From JAGPCK01 sp964535575 (GTDB lineage: Bacteria > Bacteroidota > Bacteroidia > UKL13-3), in assembly GCA_964535575.1 (NCBI GenBank), contig CAZHTC010000002.1, positions 310,001 to 374,000 on the forward strand: DNA of 64,000 nucleotides, read 5' to 3'. The position numbers and the translations under genes are program-made. The notes below the pieces were generated by a model. It saw nothing but the letters and a program-made list of their open reading frames with translations, was not told the DNA's origin and searched no databases. Shown here piece after piece: positions 17,884 to 27,800 of the stretch. Position 1 is the stretch's first letter; every line of letters starts with the position of its first letter.

Positions 17884-18429
17884 ATGAAAAAGATACTTTA
17901 TCTCTGTTTACTCTTTTGTGTCATTGGCTGTAACCTGAATGGCACAAAGGAAAACGCCCCAACAAAAGAAGACTTATTGATGAATGACATAAAATGGGCA
18001 ATGTATTATTTAAATTATCAACAAGAAACATATCAAATGGCGAATTTCAAAATAAAGCTGAATAGCTCTATTCAATGTAGTTTGGTGTGCAAGAGTATAG
18101 ATACTTTAAGTGAGGATTCAATAATTTTCTGTTGTAGTTATACTGATTCAGGGAATATAAATTCTCGCTATCAATTGATATATCCAGACTCGCATGATTA
18201 CAAGCACGATTTAAACACTGTTTACGGAATAGGCGTTGTAAATGGCAAAATTGCATATCCAATTTTTGGCGGAGTACAGTTTGATTTTGAGAGATATCCT
18301 GATTCGCTTCGAATATTTATGAAGAAGCATGAACAAGGATTTATAAAATATTTGCAGTCCTATCCCAACAAAGCAGAAATTGATAGGTGGCTATTAAATG
18401 AGGCTAAACGAAGAAAAATATTGAAATAG
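17884..18429 (+). CDS. Small lipoprotein of unknown function
   Basis: 181 residues from the ATG at 17884, chosen over an upstream in-frame ATG at 17830 because it starts a lipoprotein signal (MKKILYLCLLFCVIGC, lipobox VIGC with Cys16). The mature part is unrecognised, moderately charged and without further membrane segments. It contains a YPDS...YGIGVVNGKIAYPIFGG stretch of probable beta structure and an alpha-helical basic C-terminus. Probably anchored in the outer or inner membrane facing the periplasm. It starts 60 bp after the helicase and is AT-rich compared with its neighbours. Confidence 0.7.
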   Translation: MKKILYLCLLFCVIGCNLNGTKENAPTKEDLLMNDIKWAMYYLNYQQETYQMANFKIKLNSSIQCSLVCKSIDTLSEDSIIFCCSYTDSGNINSRYQLIYPDSHDYKHDLNTVYGIGVVNGKIAYPIFGGVQFDFERYPDSLRIFMKKHEQGFIKYLQSYPNKAEIDRWLLNEAKRRKILK

Positions 18430-18437
18430 AAAATTCA

Positions 18438-18445
18438 TAACTTTG
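18438..18445 (+). promoter_or_regulatory. Possible -7 element of the acetyltransferase/pdxJ pair
   Basis: TAACTTTG fits TAnnTTTG, about 53 nt before the ATG at 18499. The nearest TTG upstream (18421-18423) is only 14 nt away, shorter than usual. Confidence 0.3.
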
Positions 18446-18498
18446 AGCAATCAATTCTACAGTATTTTTATACTAACCTCGCGCCAGCAATAGAACAT

Positions 18499-19020
18499 AT
18501 GAAAGAAGAATTAGGATTCAGAAAAGCAAAAGACAGTGACGCAAAACAGTTGGCTAAAATGGCCAACAATAAAAATATTGCCCGCAACATGCGCGATCGT
18601 TTTCCGCACCCTTATACACTTGCCGATGCCAGGGAGTATATCAAAAATGTAAAGGAAAATCCGCATTTTGAGCATGTTTTTGCCATCACGTTAAATGACG
18701 AAGTGATTGGCTCGGTAGGTGGTTTTCGGGACGAAGACGTGTATGCACAGAATATGGAAATCGGGTACTGGATTGCCGAGGAGCACTGGAACAAAGGGTA
18801 CGGCACAAAGGCGTTGCAATGGATTACCAAATATTTGTTTGAGCATACCGATGTGAACCGTGTGTATGCCGGAGTGTTTGAATACAATATTGCATCGGCC
18901 AATGTGATGGAGAAATGCGGGTTCAGGCATGTGGCCCGTGTGCGGCAAAAAGTTTTTAAAGATGGAAAGTTCTATGATGAATTTTTGTTTGATATGCTGC
19001 GCGAAGATTTTGAGGAATAA
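18499..19020 (+). CDS. GNAT-family N-acetyltransferase (RimJ/RimL-like)
   Basis: 173 residues. Typical Acetyltransf_3 order: an N-terminal FRKAKDSDAKQLAKMANN segment, beta4 IGSVGGFRDEDVY, then IGYWIAEEHWNKGYGTKAL (about 89-107), which carries the acetyl-CoA pyrophosphate loop (Q/RxxGxG/A variant NKGYGT), and the N-ASANVMEKCGFRHVARVR C-terminal motif. Acts on an amino group of a protein or small molecule; the substrate cannot be told. The stop codon is 5 bp before pdxJ, so the two are probably co-transcribed. Confidence 0.9.
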   Translation: MKEELGFRKAKDSDAKQLAKMANNKNIARNMRDRFPHPYTLADAREYIKNVKENPHFEHVFAITLNDEVIGSVGGFRDEDVYAQNMEIGYWIAEEHWNKGYGTKALQWITKYLFEHTDVNRVYAGVFEYNIASANVMEKCGFRHVARVRQKVFKDGKFYDEFLFDMLREDFEE

Positions 19021-19025
19021 AAACC

Positions 19026-19748
19026 ATGACTAAACTGAGCGTAAATATTAACAAATTTGCCACCCTGCGTAATTCACGCGGAGGCAATAACCCCGATGTT
19101 ATCAAAGCGGCTCTTGACTGTGAGCGTTTCGGGGCGCAGGGTATCACGGTGCATCCCCGCCCTGATGAGCGGCATATTCGCTACAATGATGTGTACGAAT
19201 TAAAAAAAGTATTGACCACCGAACTGAATATAGAAGGAAATCCGAAAGAAAAGAAATTTGTGGATCTGGTGCTTGAAGTGAAACCTGCACAGGTAACGTT
19301 AGTTCCCGATGCGCAGGGACAACTTACCTCTGATCATGGTTGGGATACTGTTGCTCATAAAATGTACCTTACCGAAACCATAGCTCTGTTTAAGGAGGCC
19401 GGAATACGCACTTCTGTTTTTGTGGATGCCGATTTAAAAATGGTAGAAGGTGCTAAGGCTACCGGTACCGACAGGATAGAATTATACACGGAAGTTTATT
19501 CGCGAGATTATGCAACAAACAAGGCAAAAGCCATTGCTCCATTTGAGAAAGCCGCTATGCTGGCAGCAAATTTAGGCATTGGAGTAAACGCGGGTCACGA
19601 TTTAAGTCTGGAGAATCTACGGTATTTTCATTCGCAGGTGCATGGTTTGCTCGAGGTATCCATTGGTCATGCATTGGTATGCGATGCGCTGTACTACGGT
19701 TTGGAGAATACCATTCAGCTTTACCTTCGTCAGTTAATGAAAGGGTAA
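19026..19748 (+). CDS. pdxJ: Pyridoxine 5'-phosphate synthase
   Basis: 240 residues, usual length. Condenses 1-deoxy-xylulose 5-phosphate with 3-amino-2-oxopropyl phosphate to give pyridoxine 5'-phosphate, the last ring-forming step of the DXP-dependent vitamin B6 route. The sequence shows the conserved LSVNINKFATLRNSRGG start, GITVHPRPDERHIRY (phosphate and substrate loop), VTLVPDAQGQLTSDHGWD, GTDRIELYTE and GVNAGHDLSLENL (product-side His and Asp). Cytoplasmic TIM barrel. It follows the acetyltransferase closely and ends 5 bp from the convergent lipoprotein gene. Confidence 0.96.
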   Translation: MTKLSVNINKFATLRNSRGGNNPDVIKAALDCERFGAQGITVHPRPDERHIRYNDVYELKKVLTTELNIEGNPKEKKFVDLVLEVKPAQVTLVPDAQGQLTSDHGWDTVAHKMYLTETIALFKEAGIRTSVFVDADLKMVEGAKATGTDRIELYTEVYSRDYATNKAKAIAPFEKAAMLAANLGIGVNAGHDLSLENLRYFHSQVHGLLEVSIGHALVCDALYYGLENTIQLYLRQLMKG

Positions 19749-19753
19749 CTCTT

Positions 19754-20362
19754 TTATTGTTTTGTTTGCTCTGTCAATTTACCATCTTTATATTTTTTCC
19801 AGGTTCCGGTGTTTTTTCTTTCTCCTGTTTTAAGATAAAGGAAGAAACGTTCTTCAAGTAATTGCCCTTTGTAATCGTATTCCGTTTCTGAAATAAGTCC
19901 GGTTTTTTCATTAAAATTACTGTATAGCCTCAGGGTTCCGTTTTTGTCAAACTGCCTCGAGTCGCCCGAGAGGGTGCGGTTGGCATCAATGCTGTCTGTT
20001 TTGTAATATCCGTAGGAGGCAATTCTTCCGTTGGGGTGATAGGTTACAACCAATTCGCCATATACGGCTATCATTCGTTCCGAACTTATTTCGGCATTTG
20101 TAACTAACCGTTCTCGAAGTACCTGTTCAGTGGTGTCATATAATTCTTCGGCCACAGGTTGTCCGTGTTGGTTAAACGATTTCCACCATCCGGTTTTTTT
20201 ATTATTCAGTGTAGTACCGGTGGTGTATCCGCTGTCGGGGTTGTAAACCGTAGATTGATTTTGGGAGGTGGTCTCTTCCGCTGTTTCAGTTTCTTTTGGG
20301 GAATTGCTGCAGGAGGCAAGCATTAAAAAAAAAGGCAGCACAATTGTAAATTTCATTTTCAT
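19754..20362 (-). CDS. YwqK/MORN-repeat-like lipoprotein
   Basis: 202 residues from the ATG at 20362. An upstream in-frame ATG (20398) would overlap the divergent gene and spoil the signal, so the internal start is preferred. Lipoprotein signal MKMKFTIVLPFFLMLASC with lipobox LASC. The mature part contains repeats of the YwqK/MORN type: NNKKTGWWKSFNQHGQPVAEE, YHPNGRIASYGYYK, FDKNGTLRLYSNF, KTGERKNTGTWKKYKDGK. In YwqK-like proteins such repeats form a beta-meander. Some are called antitoxins, but most Bacteroidota members are lipoproteins of unknown role. Its start codon is only 26 bp from that of the divergent SRPBCC gene, so their promoters overlap the coding ends. Confidence 0.8.
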   Translation of the reverse strand: MKMKFTIVLPFFLMLASCSNSPKETETAEETTSQNQSTVYNPDSGYTTGTTLNNKKTGWWKSFNQHGQPVAEELYDTTEQVLRERLVTNAEISSERMIAVYGELVVTYHPNGRIASYGYYKTDSIDANRTLSGDSRQFDKNGTLRLYSNFNEKTGLISETEYDYKGQLLEERFFLYLKTGERKNTGTWKKYKDGKLTEQTKQ

Positions 20363-20388
20363 TTGTAATTTTAGGCAAATTTGGGGAT

Positions 20389-20799
20389 ATGAAAACAAAA
20401 ATAATCAGGCAGGAAGTAATTTTTAATGCGTTGCCCGATGAGGTGTATAATTTACTAATGAATGAAGACCTGCATTCCACCTTTACCGGAAGCGAAACGG
20501 TGATATCAAACACAGAAGGAAAATCGTTTTCGGCCTATGACGGATACATTACAGGTAAAAACGTGGAACTGATTCCGGGAGAAAAAATTGTTCAGGAATG
20601 GAGAGCGGAAGAAGAGGGTTGGCCCGAAGACCATTTTTCAAAAGTAGTTTTCGCTTTTGCTCGCTACGGGAAAAGCAAAACCAAACTGATTTTTGAGCAA
20701 ACCGGTATACCCGCTCACAAAGCCGCAGCCATTGATAAAGGATGGCACGAGTACTACTGGCAACCCATGAAGGAATTGCTTCAGCATATGGAAGATTAG
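20389..20799 (+). CDS. SRPBCC / AHSA1-like domain protein
   Basis: 136 residues, one START-like fold. Recognised from IIRQEVIFNALPDEVYNLLM at the N-terminus (binding of the first strand and helix), GYITGKNVELIPGEKIVQEW in the middle, and the closing GWHEYYWQPMKELLQHM helix. All are typical of the Activator of Hsp90 ATPase homologue 1-like family. Members bind hydrophobic ligands or act with partner proteins; no specific function can be assigned. Cytoplasmic. Its last 4 bp overlap the stop of the convergent MmcQ/YjbR gene. Confidence 0.88.
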   Translation: MKTKIIRQEVIFNALPDEVYNLLMNEDLHSTFTGSETVISNTEGKSFSAYDGYITGKNVELIPGEKIVQEWRAEEEGWPEDHFSKVVFAFARYGKSKTKLIFEQTGIPAHKAAAIDKGWHEYYWQPMKELLQHMED

Positions 20800-21149
20800 T
20801 GCTGCAGCAGGTCGCGTTCTTTTTTCGTCATTTTTTTTACCACCTCCTCATACGAGTGGTCAATCAGGTCTCGCAACAGCGATTCGTTGAGTCCGGCATT
20901 GAGTTGTACAGTATTCCACAGGCTTTTATTCATATGAAAACCGGGTTGTACCGCCTCGGGAAATTCAGCCCGAAGTTCAATGGCTCTTTCGGGGTCGCAT
21001 TTCAGGTTTACATGGTCGGGTTCGCTCAGTGAAATAAGAGCAAACATTTTTGTCATTACCTTAAACACGAGCACATCTTCTCCAAAGGGAAAACTTTCAG
21101 TTACGGCTGCCTTTTGCAGGCAATACTCACGAAGCGTTTCAATGTTCAT
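20796..21149 (-). CDS. MmcQ/YjbR family protein
   Basis: 117 residues, matching this family of small DNA-binding-fold proteins. N-terminal LREYCLQKAAVTESFPFGED, then KVMTKMFALI, VNLKCDPERAIELRAEF, HMNKSLWNTVQL and a C-terminal LIDHSYEEVVKKMTKKER helix. The double-wing structure of YjbR resembles DNA-binding folds, but no target is known. Cytoplasmic, single gene, convergent with the SRPBCC gene (4-bp overlap of stops). Confidence 0.9.
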   Translation of the reverse strand: MNIETLREYCLQKAAVTESFPFGEDVLVFKVMTKMFALISLSEPDHVNLKCDPERAIELRAEFPEAVQPGFHMNKSLWNTVQLNAGLNESLLRDLIDHSYEEVVKKMTKKERDLLQH

Positions 21150-21252
21150 GTAAATTATTGACTTACAGTAGCGGTAAAATTCATGTTTTTCTCGCGATTA
21201 AGCAAACAATTTGTATTTTAGCAACCGGTTTTACTAAGTGAAACAAAGCTAA

Positions 21253-21279
21253 AGGCAATTGTAATATTGCCTTTTTTTT
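21253..21279 (+). terminator. Terminator-like hairpin just upstream of ruvA (possible attenuator)
   Basis: Stem AGGCAAT (21253-21259) / ATTGCCT (21266-21272) with a TGTAAT loop and a run of eight T (21272-21279). It ends 13 bp before the ruvA ATG and no plus-strand gene ends nearby. If ruvA is transcribed from the gap at 21150-21250, this hairpin lies in its leader. TATTTTAG at 21214-21221 is a near match to a -7 element. Confidence 0.5.
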
Positions 21280-21292
21280 ATCGAAAAAGTTT

Positions 21293-21874
21293 ATGATCGA
21301 GCACCTTGAAGGAGTCCTTACCTCTTTAACCCCCGCTTATGCAGTGATTGACTGTGGTGGAGTGGGTTATGGCGTACATATTTCGTTGCAAACCTACGAG
21401 AAGGTAAAAGAGAAGAGCAAAGCAAAGTTACTTACCCATCTGGTAGTGCGTGAAGATGCTCACGTACTTTTTGGTTTTGCCGAAGAGAGTGAACGGGTGG
21501 TGTTCAGGCAGTTGATTTCGGTGCAGGGCATAGGTCCCAATACTGCCCGCATGATTTTATCGTCACTGTCTTCCAGCGAATTGCAAAGTGCAATAATATC
21601 AGGCAACTTATCGTTATTGAAATCTGTAAAAGGCGTAGGCCCTAAAACGGCCCAACGTTTATTGGTAGAACTGCAGGACAAAATGAAATCGCCCGGAATT
21701 GAACATACAGCCTCATATAAATCTTCAGGAGCTAATCTTGAAGAAGCTTTAGCTGCATTAACCATGCTTGGTTTTTCAAGAGTTGAATCAGAAAAGGCAC
21801 TGTTACGTATCATCAACAATGGAGGAGTACTTCCTGTAGAAGAATTGGTAAAACAAGCTTTAAAAACATTGTGA
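21293..21874 (+). CDS. ruvA: Holliday junction branch migration complex subunit RuvA
   Basis: 193 residues, usual length. It binds four-way junctions and loads the RuvB motor. The N-terminal OB-fold has MIEHLEGVLTSLTPAYAVIDC and the GVGYGVHIS turn (about 1-65). Helix-hairpin-helix repeats include LISVQGIGPNTARMIL (about 73-88) and LLKSVKGVGPKTAQRLLVEL (about 106-125). The C-terminal domain III (about 145-193: LEEALAALTMLGFSRVESEKAL) contacts RuvB. Cytoplasmic tetramer. sprA begins 17 bp downstream, so the two may share a transcript, with a terminator-like hairpin in the leader. Confidence 0.97.
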   Translation: MIEHLEGVLTSLTPAYAVIDCGGVGYGVHISLQTYEKVKEKSKAKLLTHLVVREDAHVLFGFAEESERVVFRQLISVQGIGPNTARMILSSLSSSELQSAIISGNLSLLKSVKGVGPKTAQRLLVELQDKMKSPGIEHTASYKSSGANLEEALAALTMLGFSRVESEKALLRIINNGGVLPVEELVKQALKTL

Positions 21875-21891
21875 TCAGAAAATAAGATACG

Positions 21892-24800
21892 TTGGCACCG
21901 GGCTTCAAAAACATTTTTTTAGTTACACTTTCATCGGCAGTTGTTTCGCTGATGTGGGGTGCCACACCCTCGGGAGAAATAACACGAACAAAATTAGATA
22001 ACCTTTACAACTGGGTGGAAGAAGATGGTCCGGAGGGTGACAGTACGAAAAAAAACAACATGCCGTACCCCATCAAAGACCGAAAGCCCTGGGAACGGAA
22101 AAAGAAAAATCCACTCGATTTGCAGGATCCTCCGAATATGGAGGAAGAAGTGGTGCTGGATGAAGACGGAAAAAATTTTAATATTACCAATAAGGTAGGA
22201 AGTCAGCCTTATGGTTTGCCTGCCACGCAGGAATTCAATCAGTTTTTGAAGGAAGAGCAGAAAAAAACACAACAGCAATATTTTCAACAACGCTCCAAGG
22301 CGCAAAACTTTGTGAAAGGCGGAGGCATCATTCCTCCGTTAAATGTGGGACCAAAAATTTTCGACCGTATTTTTGGTAGCGGGGTAATAGATATTAAACC
22401 ACAGGGTACAGCCGAATTAATTTTCTCCGGAAATTTTAATACTGTTCGGAATCCGGCTTTCACTGCCCGTCAGCAACGCACCGGCCAGTTCGACTTCAAA
22501 CAAAAAATTCAATTGAATGTGCAGGGAAGTGTGGGGGATAAGCTGAAGGTAAGTATGAATTACGATACCGAAGCAACGTTTGATTTTGAAAACCAAACCA
22601 AACTTAATTACACCGGGAAAGAAGACGAAATCATCAAAAAAATTGAGTTGGGAAATGTGAGTTTACCACTTCAGTCCTCACTGATTCAGGGTAGCCAGAG
22701 TTTATTTGGAATCAAAACACAAATGCAATTCGGCAGGCTTACGTGGACCTCGGTTTACTCTCAGCAAAAAGGTAAAATTACCGAAACCGAAATTTCAGGT
22801 GGTGCGCAAATTACCAAGTTCGATATTCAGTGCGATAATTACGAAGCCAATAAACATTTTTTCCTTGCTCACCTGTTTCGTGATAATTACAATACGTGGT
22901 TATCGAGTTTACCTGTGATTGCATCACCAGTTTTAATCACCCGCATTGAGGTGTGGGTAACCAATAAATCGGGAGCTTACGAGGGTGTACGCGATGTGCT
23001 GGGAGTACAGGATTTTGGCGAGTGGGATACGGCACATATGGCCAATAAGACCCCCGATGTGGTTGACTTTAACGGAGAGCGTGCTCCTTCCAACCGGTCG
23101 AATAAATTGTATAATACTTTTGCGCTTAGCAGCGATTCCTCACTTCGTAATTCGTATGAGGTAATTCAAACGTTGCAGGATCAAAGTAAAATTTATTCTA
23201 CCTACCTCGAGCCGGTTCGCGATTACCAGTTGCTTAACTATGCTCGTCAGTTGTCGGCTAACGAATATATTCTGAACGAAAAGTTAGGGTATATTTCGCT
23301 TAACAATGCACTCAATTCGGATGAGATGCTGTGTGTGGCTTATGAGTACACCATTAACGGAGTTCCCTATAAGGTGGGTGAATTCTCAACCGATATTCCG
23401 GCAAATTCTGCCCGTCCGAATGTGTTGTTCCTGAAAATGTTGAAAGGGCAAAACATCAGACCCGATTATCCGATGTGGGATTTGATGATGAAAAATATTT
23501 ATTCGCTGGGAGCTTATCAGGTGCAGCCAAAGGATTTCAGAATGAATATTATTTATGCTGACGATCCTTCAGGTTCAGATTTGAATTACATACCGGCAGC
23601 AGGAGAGAGTAAATTGCAGGGAGTACCACTGCTCACTGTACTTAATCTCGACCGGATGAATGTGCAGCAGGAACCTACCCCCGATGGAAATTTTGACTTT
23701 CTCGAGCGATACACGGTAATCTCGTCAAACGGCCGAATTATTTTTCCGGTAACAGAGCCCTTTGGAAGTTACCTGCGAACGAAATTCGTGGATTCAACCA
23801 AAGCCAATTATTATACTTTTCAGGAGCTCTACGATTCTACCCGTTTTGCGGCCATGCAGATTCCGCAAAAGAATAAGTTTTTCCTGAGGGGAAGCTATCA
23901 AAGTGCTGCCGGGTCCGAAATTCCACTTGGATCTATCAACGTACCCAAGGGTTCGGTAAAAGTTACTGCCAACGGAACCCTGCTCACCGAAGGGACGGAT
24001 TTTATTGTAGATTATTCTGCGGGTAGAGTTCGTATCATCAACACCGGGTTATTGTCATCGGGTGCGGTAATTAAAGTTTCGTCCGAAAGCAATACCATGT
24101 TTAATATTCAGCAAAAAACACTCATGGGTTCGCGCTTTGATTTCAAGGCAAGCAACGATGTGATTTTTGGTGGTACGGTCATGTACCTGCGCGAAAAACC
24201 ACTTACTCCTAAAGTGAATATTGGCGAGGAACCCATTGCCAATATGGTTATCGGAGTTGACGGGTCTATCAACAAACAATCGCGTTGGCTCACAAAAATG
24301 GTTGATAAACTTCCATTCATTGAAACGAAAGAAATGTCTTCCGTTCAGTTCAGCGGTGAATACGCACGTTTATTTCCGGGCGTACAAAAAATGATAGGTA
24401 AAGGTGGAAATGCTTACATTGACGATTTTGAAGGAAGCGAAACCCCCATAGATTTAAAAGGGCAAAACAACTGGATGCTGGCAAGTATTCCGCAAGGGCA
24501 ACCAACTTTATTTCCCGAGGCCAGTTTGGGAAATAATAATCTCGGTTTAGGGTTCAGGCGTGCGTTGCTTTCATGGTACAGCATTGACCCGTTATTTACC
24601 CAGGATATGAATCTTACGCCAAAACATATTAAAGAAGATTTGGACCAGCGAAGCAGTCATATGGTGCGTGCAGTAACAATTGATGAAATATGGCCAAGTA
24701 AAAAAATTCAGCAGGGCATGCCTACCACCCTTCAAACTTTCGACCTGGCTTTTTACCCTTACAAACGCGGGCCTTACAATTATACTATCAACGGATTGAA

Positions 24801-27800
24801 CGGTGCAGGGCAGTTAACCAATCCTCAGAATAATTGGGGAGGTATTATGCGCAGGTTAGAAACAAACGATTTTGAAGCAGCCAATATTGATTATATCGAG
24901 ATATGGATGATGGACCCGTACATGGAATATAAAAAGTATGGGGTAACCAATCCGGGTGAACTATATATTAACCTTGGAAATGTTTCGGAAGATGTATTGA
25001 AAGATTCACGCAAAAGTTTTGAAAACGGATTACCAAAAGATGTCGATATCTTAGGGACTAAAACGGACACTACCGCATGGGGAAGGGTGCCGATAGTACC
25101 TACTATCAATTTTGCTTTTGATTCGGATCCCAATGCCCGTAAAAGGCAGGATGCGGGTTTAGACGGATTAATTGATGATGATGAAATAGGATATTTTAAT
25201 GCTAGCTATCTGCAAAAAGTACAAACTGCTTTCGGGCCGGCCTCGCAAGCCTACCTCAACGCACTTGAAGATCCTTCGGGAGATAATTTTCATTATTTCA
25301 GAGGGACCGATTTTGATAACAATGAAATTCCCATTCTGGTCAGGTATCAGCGCATTAATTCGCACGAAGGAAACTCGCCAACTCCGGACCAGTCGCCTGA
25401 AAGTTATCCGACAGCCATTACCAATACACCAGATGATGAAGACCTGAATAAGGATTTTACCATTAACGAACTGGAGGAGTACTACCAATACCGCGTTGAC
25501 ATAAGTGAAAACGGATTGCAGGTAGGGAAAAATTATGTAACCGATCGCGTGGTGAAGTATGATAAAGAATTAGCCAATGGGAAAAAGGACAGTGCGGTAT
25601 GGTTTCAGATAAAAATTCCGGTGCATGATTACGAAAGCAAAATTGGTCAGATTTCTGATTTTAAATCCATTCGTTTTATGCGTATGTTTTTGCGCGGATT
25701 TTCTGACAGCATGATTCTTCGTTTTGCACAAATAAATCTGGTACGTGCTGACTGGCGAAAGTATACCAACTCGCTGGTACGCCCGGGTGAACATATCCCT
25801 ATTGACCCGAACGATTTAACCGATTTTGTGGTTTCCACCGTAAATATTGAAGAAAACAGCAAGCGAACTCCAATTATTTATACGTTACCTCCGGGCATTA
25901 TTCGCGAGCAGGATATATCTAACCCGCAACCGGTGCAGCTCAATGAGCAATCGCTTTCGTTAAAAGTTTGTAACCTGAAAGATGGAGATGCAAAGGCCGT
26001 TTTTAAAACCACGGTATTTGATATCAGAAATTACAAAAAACTGAAAATGTTTTTGCATGCCGAGGGAGATAACCTGAAACCGGGTGAATTAACCGCTTTC
26101 ATTCGCTTGGGTACCGACCTTACCAATAACTATTATGAGTACGAAATTCCATTAACACCCACTGCTTACGGAACTGCTGACCCGAATTTAATCTGGCCTT
26201 CGGTAAATGAAATAAGTGCCGATATTGAAGATTTTTATTTAGCCAAGCAAAACAGAACAAGCAATAATGTAAGTCTTACGGTTCCATACACCATCACTAT
26301 AGGCACCCGGAAAATTACCGTTCTCGGGCTTCCCGATTTAAGTAATGTAAAAGTGATAATGCTTGGTGTGCGCAATCCAAAACGCAGTGACGATAACCCA
26401 TTGGACGATGCTTTGCCGAAATGTGGCGAAGTTTGGTTTAATGAATTGCGCGTATCCGATTTTATTAACAGAGGCGGATGGGCTACCACCGGACGGGTTG
26501 TAACCAAATTGGCCGATTTTGGAACATTAAACGGATCGGTAAATTATTATAGTGTTGGGTGGGGTGGTATTGATAAAAAATTAAACGAAAGAAGTTTAAA
26601 AGAGCAACTCCAGTTAAGTTTTGCATCTAATTTCGAATTAGGCAAGTTTTTCCCGGTAAAATCTGGAATAAGCATTCCAATGTTTTATTCTTATTCTCAA
26701 ACGTCAATTAAACCGCTCTACAATCCACTCAATCCCGACATAAAACTAAGTACGGCTTTAAAAACAAGCAACGTGGCAGAACGACAGCGAATAATTGCCG
26801 CATCTGAAGATTTTACCACCCAGCGAAGCATTAATTTTACCAATATCAGAAAGAACAGAGTTGGTAGTCAGAAGGCACATGTGTACGATGTGGAGAATCT
26901 GAGTTTCTCTTATTCCTATTCGGAAATTTATAAACGTAACGAGTTTATCGAATATCAGCTCACCAAAAATTATCAGGTGGTGGGTGCATATTCTTTCAAC
27001 TTCCAGAACAAACCAGTGCAACCGTTTAAAAAAGTTAAACCCAAAAGTCTGGTTTTGGTAAAGGAGTTTAATTTTAATTACCTCCCGAGTGTGGCCACCG
27101 TGCGTTATACCTTCGACCGCAGGTTTGGTGAAACCATTTACCGGAACAATGACAGCAAGAATACCATTATTGCCCCGTTGTACGATAAGAACTATACGAT
27201 GACCCGTTTTTATGAGTTAAGATGGGATCTAACACGTTCTTTAAAACTTGACTACACGGCAACAGTGAACGCGCGTATTGATGAACCTGCCGGAAAAATC
27301 AACACACAGGAAGCAAGAGACAGTATACGCGCTAATTTATTACGAATGGGCCGTACCACCAATTTTAACCAGACAGCTGCATTAACTTATAACGTGCCTA
27401 TTAATAAAATTCCTGCCTTAAACTGGGTAACCGTAAGTACGCGTTACAGTGCGCAGTACACCTGGCAAACCGCTCCGCCAGCGGCCGATAGTCTGGGAAA
27501 TACCATCACCAATCAACAGGCAAAAACAATAAATGGTCAGTTAAATATGACGGGACTTTACAACAAGTCAAAGTTTTTGCAGAAAATTAATAACCCCGCG
27601 ATGGCAAAAAAACTGGAAGAAAAGGCCAGGGAAGAAGAAAAGAAAAAGCCAAAGAAATATACTCTGAAAACAAGACCAGGAACAACTAAAAAGGATACCA
27701 TTTGGGAAAAGGTAAAACCGAAGAAGAAATTTGAAGCCTCACCAATAGTTAAATCAGGATTTCGTTTATTAATGTCGTTGCGAAGTGTTACTTTTTCTTA

